The notes under the pieces: model-generated
The model's input: the letters and a program-made list of their open reading frames with translations, nothing else
Databases searched by the model: none
Told to the model about the DNA's origin: nothing
Shown: piece by piece, positions 9,091-18,795 of the stretch
How positions within the stretch are numbered: the stretch's first letter is position 1
Layout of the letters: the number at the start of each line of letters is the position of its first letter
NCBI GenBank assembly: GCA_031285845.1
Contig: JAITVK010000017.1
Coordinates: 1-64,000 of the forward strand
Direction of reading: 5' to 3'
Length of the DNA stretch: 64,000 bases
DNA from: Propionibacteriaceae bacterium
Lineage (GTDB): Bacteria > Actinomycetota > Actinomycetes > Propionibacteriales > Propionibacteriaceae
Made by a program: the position numbers and the translations under genes

Positions 9091-10182
9091 TCACGGGGTT
9101 CGCATGACGCGCACAGGATCAAGACGGGCGGCATAGAACGCCGGAGCCAACGCGGTCACACCGGCAGTGATGACGGTCAACAGGGCCACAGCGATCACGA
9201 AAGACAACGGCGGCAAATGACCCGAGCCGCCGTCGAGGGCGACCTCGACGGCGCAGCCGAGGACCGAACCCATCAAGGCGCAGATCACCGCTCTGAGCGT
9301 CACCAGGATAGTCAGGTCGGCGCGGGTGACTCCCAAAGTGCGCCGTCGTCCCAGGTCGCGGCGACGGATCAGCACGTCGGCCAACACCACCACAGCAACG
9401 AACAACCCGCCCACGCCCAGGATCAACGCCAACAGGTTGCGCCCGAAGCCTGACAACTGCTCCCCGACGATCCGCGTCAACTCGGCGACGCCGGCCGGCG
9501 ACTCGACTGACAACAACTGCGGATCACGAGGTGCGATCAGCGACACCACCGCCGTCTGGGTCGCCTGGGCGGCGGCGATCGACGTCAACATGACTCGCAT
9601 CTCCACACCAGTGGCGGCGTCAGCATTGTTCACGACCGCTCCAGCGGCGAAATCAGTGAACCCTTCGACCGGGTCGAACTGACCGACGATCGGATACTGA
9701 TTGGCTCCGGCTTGGAGGAACCCGATCGGCTCAGCCAATCCGAGCTTCGCCTGGGCCAAAGCAGAAATCACGGCCTCCCCTGCTTGCGGCAAACGCCCAC
9801 GGACCATCTGGACGACCCCGGTCAGGTCGCCTTGGACCGGCCAGGTCGGCACGAGTGCGCCGCCGCGCCCGATTCGACCGTTCGTCGAGTCGAAGGTGGT
9901 TCCCAGTGTCACCGCCAATTCCACGGTCGACAAGGCGTTGACCGCCCCCAGTGCTCGCGGGTTGATGAACTCATGTTTTTCTGACTGGTCGCGCACCACC
10001 AACGTACGCCCGCCTGCTTGTTCGAAACTGGCCCTGACCGCCGCCTCATTGGCTGCCGTACGACCCACTGTCGCCAACGAGACGAAACACATCGCGGCGG
10101 CCACGATGACGACCAGGGCGCTGGGGACTTTGGTCGCCCAAGCCGACGCCAGCGACTCCCTGATGATCACAGTGATTCTCAC
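9091..10182 (-). CDS. FtsX/MacB-type ABC transporter permease
   Basis: This 363-residue membrane protein is the permease of a MacB-type ABC system. It has an N-terminal helix (~15-40), a large extracytoplasmic domain (~45-235), and three C-terminal membrane helices (LLALILGVGGLFVAVVVL, AVICALMGSVLGCAV, LSFVIAVALLTVITAGVTAL). It ends in the FtsX-family phrase ARLDPVRVMR. These proteins use ATP hydrolysis in a partner to move substrates or signals across the outer leaflet by mechanotransmission rather than through a channel. ATG 10182 overlaps the ATPase stop by 4 nt, so the two are translationally coupled. It is the last gene of the operon with the two secreted-protein/lipoprotein pairs. The substrate is unknown. 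Confidence 0.88.
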   Translation of the reverse strand: MRITVIIRESLASAWATKVPSALVVIVAAAMCFVSLATVGRTAANEAAVRASFEQAGGRTLVVRDQSEKHEFINPRALGAVNALSTVELAVTLGTTFDSTNGRIGRGGALVPTWPVQGDLTGVVQMVRGRLPQAGEAVISALAQAKLGLAEPIGFLQAGANQYPIVGQFDPVEGFTDFAAGAVVNNADAATGVEMRVMLTSIAAAQATQTAVVSLIAPRDPQLLSVESPAGVAELTRIVGEQLSGFGRNLLALILGVGGLFVAVVVLADVLIRRRDLGRRRTLGVTRADLTILVTLRAVICALMGSVLGCAVEVALDGGSGHLPPLSFVIAVALLTVITAGVTALAPAFYAARLDPVRVMRTP

Positions 10183-10955
10183 AGCGCCACCACCCGATCA
10201 GCCACATCGATGACGTAGGGATCATGGGAGGCGATCACCACTGTGCGCCCCGAGTCGTGGGCCGCTACGGCCAAGGCGTCCAACACCAAAGCAGCGTTGT
10301 CACGATCGAGGTTGCCCGTCGGTTCGTCGGCTAACACGATGTCCGGCTGGTTGATCATGGCCCGACAGACCGCGACCCGCTGAGCCTGCCCGCCCGACAC
10401 TTGGCCTGGACGATGATCGGCCCGATGAGCCAGGCCGAAACGTTCCAACAATTCCAACGCGACTGGGCGTAGATCGGCCACACGCCGACCCAGATACAAC
10501 CCCGGTTCGATCACCGAGTCGACCACTGTGCGCGACGGATCCAGTTCAGAATCCTGAAAGACGAACCCGATCCGGGCCGCCCGCAGCGTCGAGCGCCCAC
10601 CATCGCTCAACCGCCCCACGGGACGCCCGTCGACTTCGATCTGGCCCGACGTCGGGTTCAACATCAGACCGAGCAGATACAGCAGGGTGGACTTGCCGCA
10701 GCCCGACGGGCCTGTCACCACGGTCAGAGCGCCGGGTGCGAACCGATGGGTCAACCCCGAGAACAACTCCTCACCGCGCTTGATGTAGGAGAAACGAAGA
10801 TCGACCACGGCCAGAACCGACCGATCGAGCGTGTCGGACGGATCGGTCTTTTCCATCGAACGAGACGGCATCGAGACCGAACGCTCGAGCGCCCCGTCAC
10901 CCGCAGACGCAGCGCCATCGTTTGAAAACGGCTCGACAGCCCGCTGGGCGGTCAT
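10179..10955 (-). CDS. ABC transporter ATP-binding protein (MacB/LolD-like)
   Basis: This 258-residue ATPase has Walker A GPSGCGKST, Q-loop VFQDSEL, signature VSGGQAQRVAVCRAM, Walker [13 protein letters not shown] and the H-loop IASHD. It has the LolD/MacB/FtsE-type spacing expected for a partner of a FtsX-like permease. About 50 residues of low-complexity N-terminus precede the first conserved strand, so the true start may be an internal codon. The chosen start overlaps the adaptor stop by 4 nt. It lies between the adaptor and permease genes and should energise that complex. Confidence 0.93.
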   Translation of the reverse strand: MTAQRAVEPFSNDGAASAGDGALERSVSMPSRSMEKTDPSDTLDRSVLAVVDLRFSYIKRGEELFSGLTHRFAPGALTVVTGPSGCGKSTLLYLLGLMLNPTSGQIEVDGRPVGRLSDGGRSTLRAARIGFVFQDSELDPSRTVVDSVIEPGLYLGRRVADLRPVALELLERFGLAHRADHRPGQVSGGQAQRVAVCRAMINQPDIVLADEPTGNLDRDNAALVLDALAVAAHDSGRTVVIASHDPYVIDVADRVVAL

Positions 10956-12067
10956 CGTCCGCTCTTCGTCGCCGAGGGTTGACCGGCAGGCTGAGCCCCT
11001 GCCCCGAACACTTGCACCCGCTCGCCTTCCACCAGCCCGTCCACGACGGCGACACCCTCTTGGGACCCGAGGACGGCGACTGCGCGTTCGGTTCGTACCC
11101 CCTGATCATCAACCACGGTCACCACAGTCGTCCCATCAGGACGTGTCACCACGGCCGCGACCGGAATCGCCGGGCCAGACACCGGTGGAACCACCGAGAC
11201 AGTGAACAGCAGATAGGTGGCCTGCTGATCAGCGGGCAGTTGGTCGCACTGGTCGCCACAGACGACACCACCGTCGAGAGCCGCCAACTCCAACTGGATC
11301 GACCCCTCGGGGGTTTGACGCTGCCCAGTGATGACCGCAGTCCACGTCGACTGGCCGAAAACGATCTCAATCTCCGCGTCCGAGGGAACCTGACTAGCCT
11401 CATTCGAGCCGAGCTCCATGACAAACGTGGGAGTGCCCGCGTTGACGAACAGCAATTCCTCGCCTCCGGCCAACACCGCGCCCTTCCAGACCTTTTCATC
11501 GAGGGTGAGGATGGCGGGCAGCGACGGGACGGCCACCAGTTCGCCCGCCCCGATCACCCCGGTCGGTTCCTGACCCAGATCCTTCTGCCACGCTTTGACG
11601 GCTTTCTCGGTCGACTGGTCGAACTTCTTCCCGCCTTGGGTGCTCAGATACCCCAAGTGACGCAGGGTTTCCCGCAGTTGCGCGACATCGGTTCCACTTA
11701 CGTCACGGGCCAGGTCGCGATAGTACGGATCCGGTCCGGCGACGACGCGCACCGGAGTTCCACCAACGGCGTACACCACACCACCGTTGTCGAAGACCCC
11801 CGATTCAGACGCCTGGGTCACCACACCGGCCAACGCGTTGATCGCCACCGGAGTACGCTCTCGAGTCACAGTCACGTTGAAGCGCAGAGTTTTGCCGACC
11901 TTCTGCGTGGTTACATCAGTCAGCAAAGACTCCTTGCCTTCAGCCGCAATCGGTGTCGGAGCACGCAAGGTCAGCCGCCCCGCCCAAAACGCGCCGCCCG
12001 CCACGACCGCCACCACGAGGATCCCGGTCAGCCACCGCGCCCAACGTTTCATTCCCTGTGATGTCAT
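10952..12067 (-). CDS. Membrane-anchored periplasmic-adaptor-like protein with peptidoglycan-binding domain
   Basis: A 371-residue protein with one N-terminal membrane anchor (residues ~12-30, WLTGILVVAVVAGGAFWAG). The middle, ~110-165, is a PG_binding_1-type helical domain (LRETLRHLGYLSTQGGKKFDQSTEKAVKAWQ). The rest resembles the beta-barrel and membrane-proximal parts of HlyD/MacA-type adaptors (PVAAVVTRPDGTTVVTVVDDQGVRTERAVAVLG). In Gram-positive bacteria such adaptors couple an ABC permease to the cell wall. It overlaps the upstream lipoprotein gene by 4 nt (ATGA) and the downstream ATPase gene by 4 nt, tying exporter and lipoprotein into one operon. Confidence 0.88.
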   Translation of the reverse strand: MTSQGMKRWARWLTGILVVAVVAGGAFWAGRLTLRAPTPIAAEGKESLLTDVTTQKVGKTLRFNVTVTRERTPVAINALAGVVTQASESGVFDNGGVVYAVGGTPVRVVAGPDPYYRDLARDVSGTDVAQLRETLRHLGYLSTQGGKKFDQSTEKAVKAWQKDLGQEPTGVIGAGELVAVPSLPAILTLDEKVWKGAVLAGGEELLFVNAGTPTFVMELGSNEASQVPSDAEIEIVFGQSTWTAVITGQRQTPEGSIQLELAALDGGVVCGDQCDQLPADQQATYLLFTVSVVPPVSGPAIPVAAVVTRPDGTTVVTVVDDQGVRTERAVAVLGSQEGVAVVDGLVEGERVQVFGAGAQPAGQPSATKSGR

Positions 12068-12795
12068 CCTTCTTCACCCCATATCGCCATTGACGGTTCG
12101 ACCGGGCAGGTGCGTGCCAGGTTCACCCTTTTCTCGTACGTCCAGGCGTACGCCATCTCCGCTTCATTAGGTGGATACCACAGATCATTCGAAGAAGCCT
12201 TGGCACTGGCCATCCACGACTCCTTGGTCGGCGGCAGGGAAACCGTGACGTCCAGGCCCGTCACGCACGGGACATACCATTCAACAAAGTAGTCGTACAA
12301 CAAACCCAACTGCTCGTCAGAGAACGCCCGAGTGTATCCCGGGTGCAGGGGGTACGCCATGTCACACTCGAAGATGGCCTGATTCTTGATCGCCTGCTGG
12401 CTCGGCGGCATGTCAGTTTCGGGGTAATTCACACCTTGACCTTGCCCCGCAGACTCGAACCCCGCCTCGCGCATACAAGCTTCTTGCGCCTGACCCCGAT
12501 CCCACGGGAACGTCCACCGAACGAACTCCACGTCGGGCACTTCCGACAACCCCTCAAGCGCGGCAAGTCGAGGCAAATCCTCCTCGTAAAGCCGTCGGGC
12601 TTCCTCGTCGCTCGCCGTAGCTGCTTGCTCGGATAAGCGGTGACTCGGAGTCCACTGACCCAGCGGTGTCGGGGTTGGGGCCAGTGTCCCCGAGGTCGAC
12701 TCGGGGACACCGGTTGGCGAGGAACACCCCACCAAGACCGACCCAACCATCACAGCCAGGCCAAGCATCAACCTACAAGGCCATGCGTGGCGCAC
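12064..12795 (-). CDS. Lipoprotein, copy 2 of a duplicated pair
   Basis: The 243-residue protein begins with a lipoprotein signal (MRHAWPCRLMLGLAVMVGS, lipobox LVGC with Cys about residue 24), then a Ser/Thr/Pro linker. The body has conserved Cys and Trp residues and the phrases LLYDYFVEWYVPC, PPTKESW and WYPPNEA. It is a clear paralogue of the lipoprotein at 13348-14073, identical over long stretches of signal and C-terminus (ends WGEEG). I do not know the family. Its start overlaps the preceding small secreted protein by 23 nt, and its stop overlaps the adaptor by 4 nt. A role as substrate receptor, chaperone or self-protection lipoprotein is possible. Confidence 0.85.
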   Translation of the reverse strand: MRHAWPCRLMLGLAVMVGSVLVGCSSPTGVPESTSGTLAPTPTPLGQWTPSHRLSEQAATASDEEARRLYEEDLPRLAALEGLSEVPDVEFVRWTFPWDRGQAQEACMREAGFESAGQGQGVNYPETDMPPSQQAIKNQAIFECDMAYPLHPGYTRAFSDEQLGLLYDYFVEWYVPCVTGLDVTVSLPPTKESWMASAKASSNDLWYPPNEAEMAYAWTYEKRVNLARTCPVEPSMAIWGEEG

Positions 12796-13132
12796 AGTAA
12801 CTACCCGACTTAGACTCGTCCAGGCCGTTCCGAGATGCTGTCGACACCCGCCAATCCGAGGATGTCCGGCCGGACAAATAGGAGACCCCGAACTGACCGG
12901 ACTGGTTCTTGACAGTCATGCCAACAGGAATCTCGAGCCTCGCCCGCGAGGTTGAGTTGTCTACATTCCTCCCCTTGACGCCGACCACCTTCTGAACACC
13001 GCGGCGCTCAACCTCAGACTTGGACATCGTCCCTGCCCAGGCCGTTGGTGACATCGTCACCACCAAACTCGCGGTGAGCACACCCCCGCCGAGAACGCGG
13101 GCGATCCGACTCATCATCTTTGAATAGTGCAT
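12773..13132 (-). CDS. Small secreted protein, copy 2 of a duplicated pair
   Basis: This 119-residue precursor has a Sec signal peptide ending SPTAWA-GT at about residue 34, leaving a mature chain of about 85 residues. Conserved phrases shared with the paralogue at 14051-14410 are GVQKVVGV near the mature N-terminus and SGSYCAPRM at the C-terminus, with a single cysteine. A Shine-Dalgarno GAAGGAAG precedes ATG 13132. Size, secretion, duplication and linkage to an ABC exporter fit a bacteriocin-like or signalling protein, but I see no match to a known bacteriocin family, so this is inference. It overlaps the downstream lipoprotein by 23 nt. Confidence 0.82.
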   Translation of the reverse strand: MHYSKMMSRIARVLGGGVLTASLVVTMSPTAWAGTMSKSEVERRGVQKVVGVKGRNVDNSTSRARLEIPVGMTVKNQSGQFGVSYLSGRTSSDWRVSTASRNGLDESKSGSYCAPRMAL

Positions 13133-13347
13133 CTCACTTCCTTCATCTGTTGTGCTGGACCTTACTCTCCAGGACTTGTGTTCGTAGCGGCCGTACCAAC
13201 AATGGCCGCCTCACTACCTTTAACGTAGTTCTCGCAGGACCAACACACAACTAGTAAACAATCGTATATGAAACATGTAATGACGGTATCCATTACAGAG
13301 AAAGGTATCTTGCAGATACTGACCACCGTTCGAACGAAGTGCCGTTG
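13133..13347 (-). promoter_or_regulatory. Spacer between the two duplicated pairs, with inverted repeats
   Basis: The spacer of about 215 nt is AT-richer than its surroundings. It holds the inverted repeats GTAATG-N8-CATTAC (13277-13296) and GTATC-TTGCA-GATAC (about 13305-13319). They could be a terminator or attenuator behind the first pair or an operator for an internal promoter. No convincing gene. Confidence 0.45.
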
Positions 13348-14073
13348 TCATCCTTCTTCGCCCCACAGACTCACCGGGGGCTCCTTAGGACAGGTACGAG
13401 CCAACCGCACAGTTTTCTCATAGGTCGAGCCGTACAAATCGCCAGCTTCGTTCGGTGGATACCACTCCCCACCAGCACCAGAGTTAACACTAGCCAGCCA
13501 CGATTCTTTCGTCGGAGGCTCAGAAACCGTGATCCCCAACTGAGCCACACAGGGGACATACCACTCAACCAAATAGTCATACAACAAACCCATACGCTCA
13601 TCACCAGACCAAATCCCATAAGCCGACGGATGAAGCGGATACTTCGCGTGGCAGATATACATCGCCCGATTCTGAGCATCGTACTGACTCGCAGGCAAAT
13701 CACCAGGAAAATCGAGAGTCGAACCCGACCCGGCCGACTCAAAACCCTGCTCCCGCAGACAGGCCTCCATCGTCGGCCCTAAATCCGTTCGAGAAGTCCA
13801 CCGAACAAACTCCACCTCAGGCGGATCCGTGACTCGATCAAACTCAGCCATACTGGGCAGGTCATCCAAGTAAATCTGCTTGGCCTGCTCCTCATCCATT
13901 GTCGGAATCGGCAACCGATGATGCGGCGTCCACTCACCCAACGGCGTCGCGGCCGGAACTGGTGTCCCCGAGGTCGACTCAGGGACACCAGTCGGTGAGG
14001 AACACCCCACTAAGGTCGACCCGACCATCAGAGCCAGGCCAACTACCAACCTACGAGACCATGCGTGGCGCAC
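13348..14073 (-). CDS. Lipoprotein, copy 1 of a duplicated pair
   Basis: This 241-residue lipoprotein (signal MRHAWSRRLVVGLALMVGS, lipobox LVGC) is a paralogue of the one at 12064-12795. They share the CSSPTGVPESTSGT start of the mature protein, a PLGxWTPxHRL segment, VEFVRWT, GLLYDYxVEWYVPC, PPTKESW and a WGEEG C-terminus. The central region is the most diverged. It starts inside the 3' end of the small secreted gene (23-nt overlap, exactly as in copy 2), which shows that the pair was duplicated as a unit. Function unknown; extracytoplasmic and membrane-anchored. Confidence 0.85.
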   Translation of the reverse strand: MRHAWSRRLVVGLALMVGSTLVGCSSPTGVPESTSGTPVPAATPLGEWTPHHRLPIPTMDEEQAKQIYLDDLPSMAEFDRVTDPPEVEFVRWTSRTDLGPTMEACLREQGFESAGSGSTLDFPGDLPASQYDAQNRAMYICHAKYPLHPSAYGIWSGDERMGLLYDYLVEWYVPCVAQLGITVSEPPTKESWLASVNSGAGGEWYPPNEAGDLYGSTYEKTVRLARTCPKEPPVSLWGEEG

Positions 14074-14410
14074 AATAGCTACCCGACGCAGACTCGTTCA
14101 AGCCAGAACTCGACTTTATCCACACCTTCCAGCCCGACGAGGTTCGATTCGTCAACTTCTGAATTGCGTGCCTCGTAGGCTCACTCCTGATGACTGTGCC
14201 CACCGGAGCCTCGAGCGTTATCCAGGCGTCGGAGTCATTCGCATTCTGCCCTCTGACTCCGACCACTTTCTGAACACCACAGCGCTCAACCCCAGGCATC
14301 GACGTCGTTCCCGCCCATGCCAGTGGTGACATCGTCACCACCAAACTCGCCGTGATCACACCCATGCCCAGCACGCGGGCGATTCGACCTGGTATTCCTT
14401 GTGAACTCAT
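14051..14410 (-). CDS. Small secreted protein, copy 1 of a duplicated pair
   Basis: This 119-residue precursor has a Sec signal ending SPLAWA-GT near residue 34. It has a strong Shine-Dalgarno AAGGAG 5 nt before ATG 14410. Like copy 2 it has GVQKVVGV and SGSYCAPRM, but it carries an extra cysteine (VERCGVQK instead of VERRGVQK), so a disulfide between the two cysteines is possible here and not in copy 2. It is the first gene of the operon that runs down to 9091. Family not recognised. Confidence 0.82.
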   Translation of the reverse strand: MSSQGIPGRIARVLGMGVITASLVVTMSPLAWAGTTSMPGVERCGVQKVVGVRGQNANDSDAWITLEAPVGTVIRSEPTRHAIQKLTNRTSSGWKVWIKSSSGLNESASGSYCAPRMVS

Positions 14411-14818
14411 AACTACTCCTTCTGTGTTCTGAGCCGACCGACACAGTCGACTCTCGGTATCCGGAGAGGATGTCGCATCTCCGACATCGTCACGCCTTTC
14501 ACACTAGTGGCGCGTCACCAGTAGATCAAGACATCAGAAATAAATAACAAAGAAGACTATAACCCCTATATCCTATTGCGTGAAACGACAATTCTCCATA
14601 GTTGGCGCCTTAGAGTCGAGGCGCCTCGCTCGTACGCTGACGCATACCCTCACCACCAAGGGAAGGCTCGCGAAAACATGGGGAGTGGCAGGTCGGAGAT
14701 CACGAAAAAACAACGCCCACAAGGGGGTGATTCGAGAAATATGTCCCAACCTGCCACCCACTGACGACTATACCCGACAATTGTTCGTGTGGCGACAGTT
14801 TGTACGCCCGAATGTGAC
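14411..14818 (-). promoter_or_regulatory. Leader and promoter region of the secreted-protein operon
   Basis: A 400-nt gap without a credible gene. It is clearly AT-rich around 14520-14580, where the operon promoter probably lies. The transcribed leader has a perfect stem GATGTCG-CATCTC-CGACATC (14469-14488). A second near-perfect stem, GAGCCGAC/GTCGACTC, lies at about 14430-14453. A GGCGCC repeat is near 14604-14625. The stacked hairpins suggest control at RNA level; no known riboswitch was recognised. Confidence 0.45.
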
Positions 14819-15664
14819 TCACAACCGAGCCGATGACACCTGGGTCACGAGGATCGCCCTGGCTCCCGCCAACCACAACGCGTCCATCAGCGCCTGATGT
14901 CCTTTGCGTGGGACCATTGTTCGTACGGCGAACCAGCCGGGTTTCGCCAACGGCGACACGGTCGGGCCCTCCAAGCCCGGCGCCAAAGCGGAGGTTTGCT
15001 CCACGTGCTCCTGCGGCACATCGAAATCCACCACCACGTAATCCCGTGCGACGATCACCCCAGACAGCCGACGGACCAACTGCTCGGCGTCAGATGTCAG
15101 CTCGACCCCGCGACGACGAACCAGGATCGCTTCCGACTCCAAAATCACCTCGCCGAAGATCTCCAAACCAGCCTTCTTCAGCGTCGAACCTGTCTCCACC
15201 ACGTCGGCGATGACATCGGCAACTCCCAGACGAATCGCGGACTCCACCGCGCCATCGAGACGGATCAAACGAGCAGACATCCCGCGGGCGTCCAGATAGG
15301 CCCGAACCAGACCTGGGTACGACGTGGCGACACGTGCCCCTGACAACCCGCCGGTGTCGATGTCAGACCCGACCGGACGAGCGAAACGAAAACGGGTCCC
15401 CCCGAATCCGAGCGACAGAATCTCTTCAGCCTGCGCCGCCGAATCGAGCAGCATGTCGCGGCCTGTGATACCGACGTCGAGAGTGCCCTCACCCACATAA
15501 ACGGCGATGTCACGCGGCCGCAGGTAGTAGAACTCGATCGAATTCGCCTCGTCGGTCAACACCAAATCTTTGGCGTCCCACCGCTGGCGATAACCGGCGG
15601 CTCGCAGCATCGCGGACGCGTCCTCAGCCAAGGAGCCCTTGTTCGGCACGGCGATCTTCAGCAT
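14819..15664 (-). CDS. hisG: ATP phosphoribosyltransferase
   Basis: HisG joins ATP and PRPP to make N1-(5-phosphoribosyl)-ATP, the first committed step of histidine synthesis, and is the feedback target of histidine. The sequence begins MLKIAVPNKGSL, as in mycobacterial HisG, and shows DIAVYVGEGTLDVGITGRDML and the PRPP-loop ADVVETGSTLKKAGL. A C-terminal regulatory ACT-like domain (~205-281) makes it the long, HisZ-independent form (281 residues). ATG 15664 matches the family start and has GGAG 11 nt upstream; GTG 15673 is an alternative. hisE lies directly upstream. Confidence 0.96.
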   Translation of the reverse strand: MLKIAVPNKGSLAEDASAMLRAAGYRQRWDAKDLVLTDEANSIEFYYLRPRDIAVYVGEGTLDVGITGRDMLLDSAAQAEEILSLGFGGTRFRFARPVGSDIDTGGLSGARVATSYPGLVRAYLDARGMSARLIRLDGAVESAIRLGVADVIADVVETGSTLKKAGLEIFGEVILESEAILVRRRGVELTSDAEQLVRRLSGVIVARDYVVVDFDVPQEHVEQTSALAPGLEGPTVSPLAKPGWFAVRTMVPRKGHQALMDALWLAGARAILVTQVSSARL

Positions 15665-15730
15665 CTCAGTCACGGCTCCAATGTACCCCACCCGCGACGA
15701 CGACCCCGCCGCGCCCAAGCTTGTCGCCGC

Positions 15731-15997
15731 TCACAAATAGCGGTAGACGTCCTCCAACGACAGGTCGCAGGCGATCATCATCACCTGAGCGTGATAGAGC
15801 AGTTGCGAGATCTCTTCGGCGGTTTCCTCACGCGACTGATATTCGGCCGCCATCCACGCCTCGGCGGCCTCTTCGACCAGCTTCTTGCCGATGGCGTGGC
15901 GTCCCGCGTCCAACTCAGCCACAGTGCCCGAGCCAGCCGGACGGGTCGCCGCTTTGTCACTCAACTCGGTGAATAGTTCCTCGAATGTTTTCGCCAT
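15731..15997 (-). CDS. hisE: Phosphoribosyl-ATP pyrophosphatase
   Basis: HisE removes pyrophosphate from phosphoribosyl-ATP, the second step of histidine synthesis. The 88-residue all-helical protein shows the MazG-like metal motifs [13 protein letters not shown] and [15 protein letters not shown] chose ATG 15997 (MAKTFEEL) because GAGGAG sits just upstream; ATG 16009 is possible. hisG follows after about 65 nt, forming the hisEG pair usual in actinobacteria. argG upstream is co-directional with a gap of about 110 nt. Confidence 0.95.
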   Translation of the reverse strand: MAKTFEELFTELSDKAATRPAGSGTVAELDAGRHAIGKKLVEEAAEAWMAAEYQSREETAEEISQLLYHAQVMMIACDLSLEDVYRYL

Positions 15998-16107
15998 CTC
16001 ACTCCTCATCTCGCATACGAATCGCGGGTATCAACCTCGCGTGCGACCGACTGCTGCCTCAACCACGGCGATTCGTGGTCCGACGGCGGACAGGGCCGGT
16101 CGCCGCG

Positions 16108-17925
<1,818 letters not shown>

Positions 17926-17954
17926 TAGTCAACTGCACGTCGCTCCGGTATAAT
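17926..17954 (+). promoter_or_regulatory. Promoter of ssrA
   Basis: A perfect TATAAT (17949-17954) is preceded by TAGTCA (17926-17931) with a 17-bp spacer. It lies 37 nt upstream of the mature tmRNA 5' end, fitting a short processed precursor. Confidence 0.75.
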
Positions 17955-17991
17955 GAAAAGGCTTCACAACGTGAAGTCGTACAACTCCATA

Positions 17992-18356
17992 GGGGATGAC
18001 TGGTTTCGACTTGGAACGGTAGTTCTAGGAGAAGCGGGCCGAGGACTCAGGGTTATCTCGTAAACGATCCTTGAAACCAATAAGTGCCAACGATGTTCGC
18101 ACTGACTTCGCTCTCGCTGCCTGATCAGCGATCGAAGGGTCAGCCTGAGGGTGCCTTCACCTCAGACACTGGCCTCATTTTGAAGGCTCACCTTGACGCT
18201 TTCGTCTTAGGGGCGTGAAGGGAAAACAATAAGACTGGGCTTGTTCATGACGTGCTTCCGAGAGCATGAGAGCCAAGTAGAGCGATAAGTGAAGCTGCGC
18301 CCGGAGAATGTCTAGTTCGCCTTTCGAGGACGGGGGTTCGATTCCCCCCATCTCCA
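17992..18356 (+). ncRNA. ssrA: Transfer-messenger RNA (tmRNA)
   Basis: The 5' end GGGGATGACTGGTTTCGAC and the 3' end GGTTCGATTCCCCCCATCTCC form the tRNA-like domain: acceptor GGGGATG pairs with CATCTCC and the T-arm is present. The tag frame starts at the GCC resume codon 18086 and ends at TGA 18122-18124, encoding ANDVRTDFALAA after the charged alanine. The LAA end directs stalled products to proteases. CCA is not encoded. The partner smpB is present at 34382-34876. tmRNA 3' ends are common integration sites, and the following region is foreign-looking. Confidence 0.97.
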
Positions 18357-18522
18357 CAGGTTCACTTATCCGAACCCCCAACCCACCCTCTGCCCGACAG
18401 TCCCCGTAGCGGGCCTCTGCGAAGCACGCGAAGTGCCTCATCCATGTGGCCGGGGCTAGCATCGATGAGGCAATGACCCGGCTCATCTTGCTGCTGAGCA
18501 TTCTTGTGCAGTCCCGGCAAAG

Positions 18523-18720
18523 TCAGCGCTGGGCACCATCACGGCTATGGCTCTGGCGGACTACTCCGACGGGCGCCCACCGCAGGCCCGCACCGTCCGC
18601 GTAGGCGTCCTCGTAGACTACCTCACACAACGCAACGATGACCTGCCGCCGATCAGCAGCGGACAATCCACTCAGAAACTCGCGGAGCCGCGCGAGCAGA
18701 TCAGTCACGCTTCCAACCAT
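18523..18720 (-). CDS. Small hypothetical protein, doubtful
   Basis: A 65-residue frame whose first 40 residues (TDLLARLREFLSGLSAADRRQVIVALCEVVYEDAYADGA) look protein-like and helical, while the C-terminus is Arg/Ser-rich. A weak GGAAG precedes an internal GTG. It may be a gene fragment left in the variable region behind ssrA. Function unknown and reality uncertain. Confidence 0.3.
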   Translation of the reverse strand: MVGSVTDLLARLREFLSGLSAADRRQVIVALCEVVYEDAYADGAGLRWAPVGVVRQSHSRDGAQR

Positions 18721-18795
18721 GCGCCAATTCTGCCAGGGACCAGGGAAACTCTTGACTCAGGGAGCGTGTCACCGGTGGCCTGACAGAGCCCGTCT

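Noticed and set aside
12773-14410. Lactococcin-972-type bacteriocin assignment for the small secreted proteins
   Set aside because: Context and size are similar, but the Lcn972 motif with conserved Trp/Tyr and Gly pattern is absent.
14580-14897. 105-residue plus-strand frame between hisG and the secreted-protein operon
   Set aside because: It overlaps hisG antisense, has a basic, random-looking sequence and no ribosome-binding site.
18175-18501. Minus-strand frame of 108 residues containing MGGIEPPSSKGEL
   Set aside because: It lies antisense to tmRNA; this peptide is the well-known false gene read from the reverse of ssrA.
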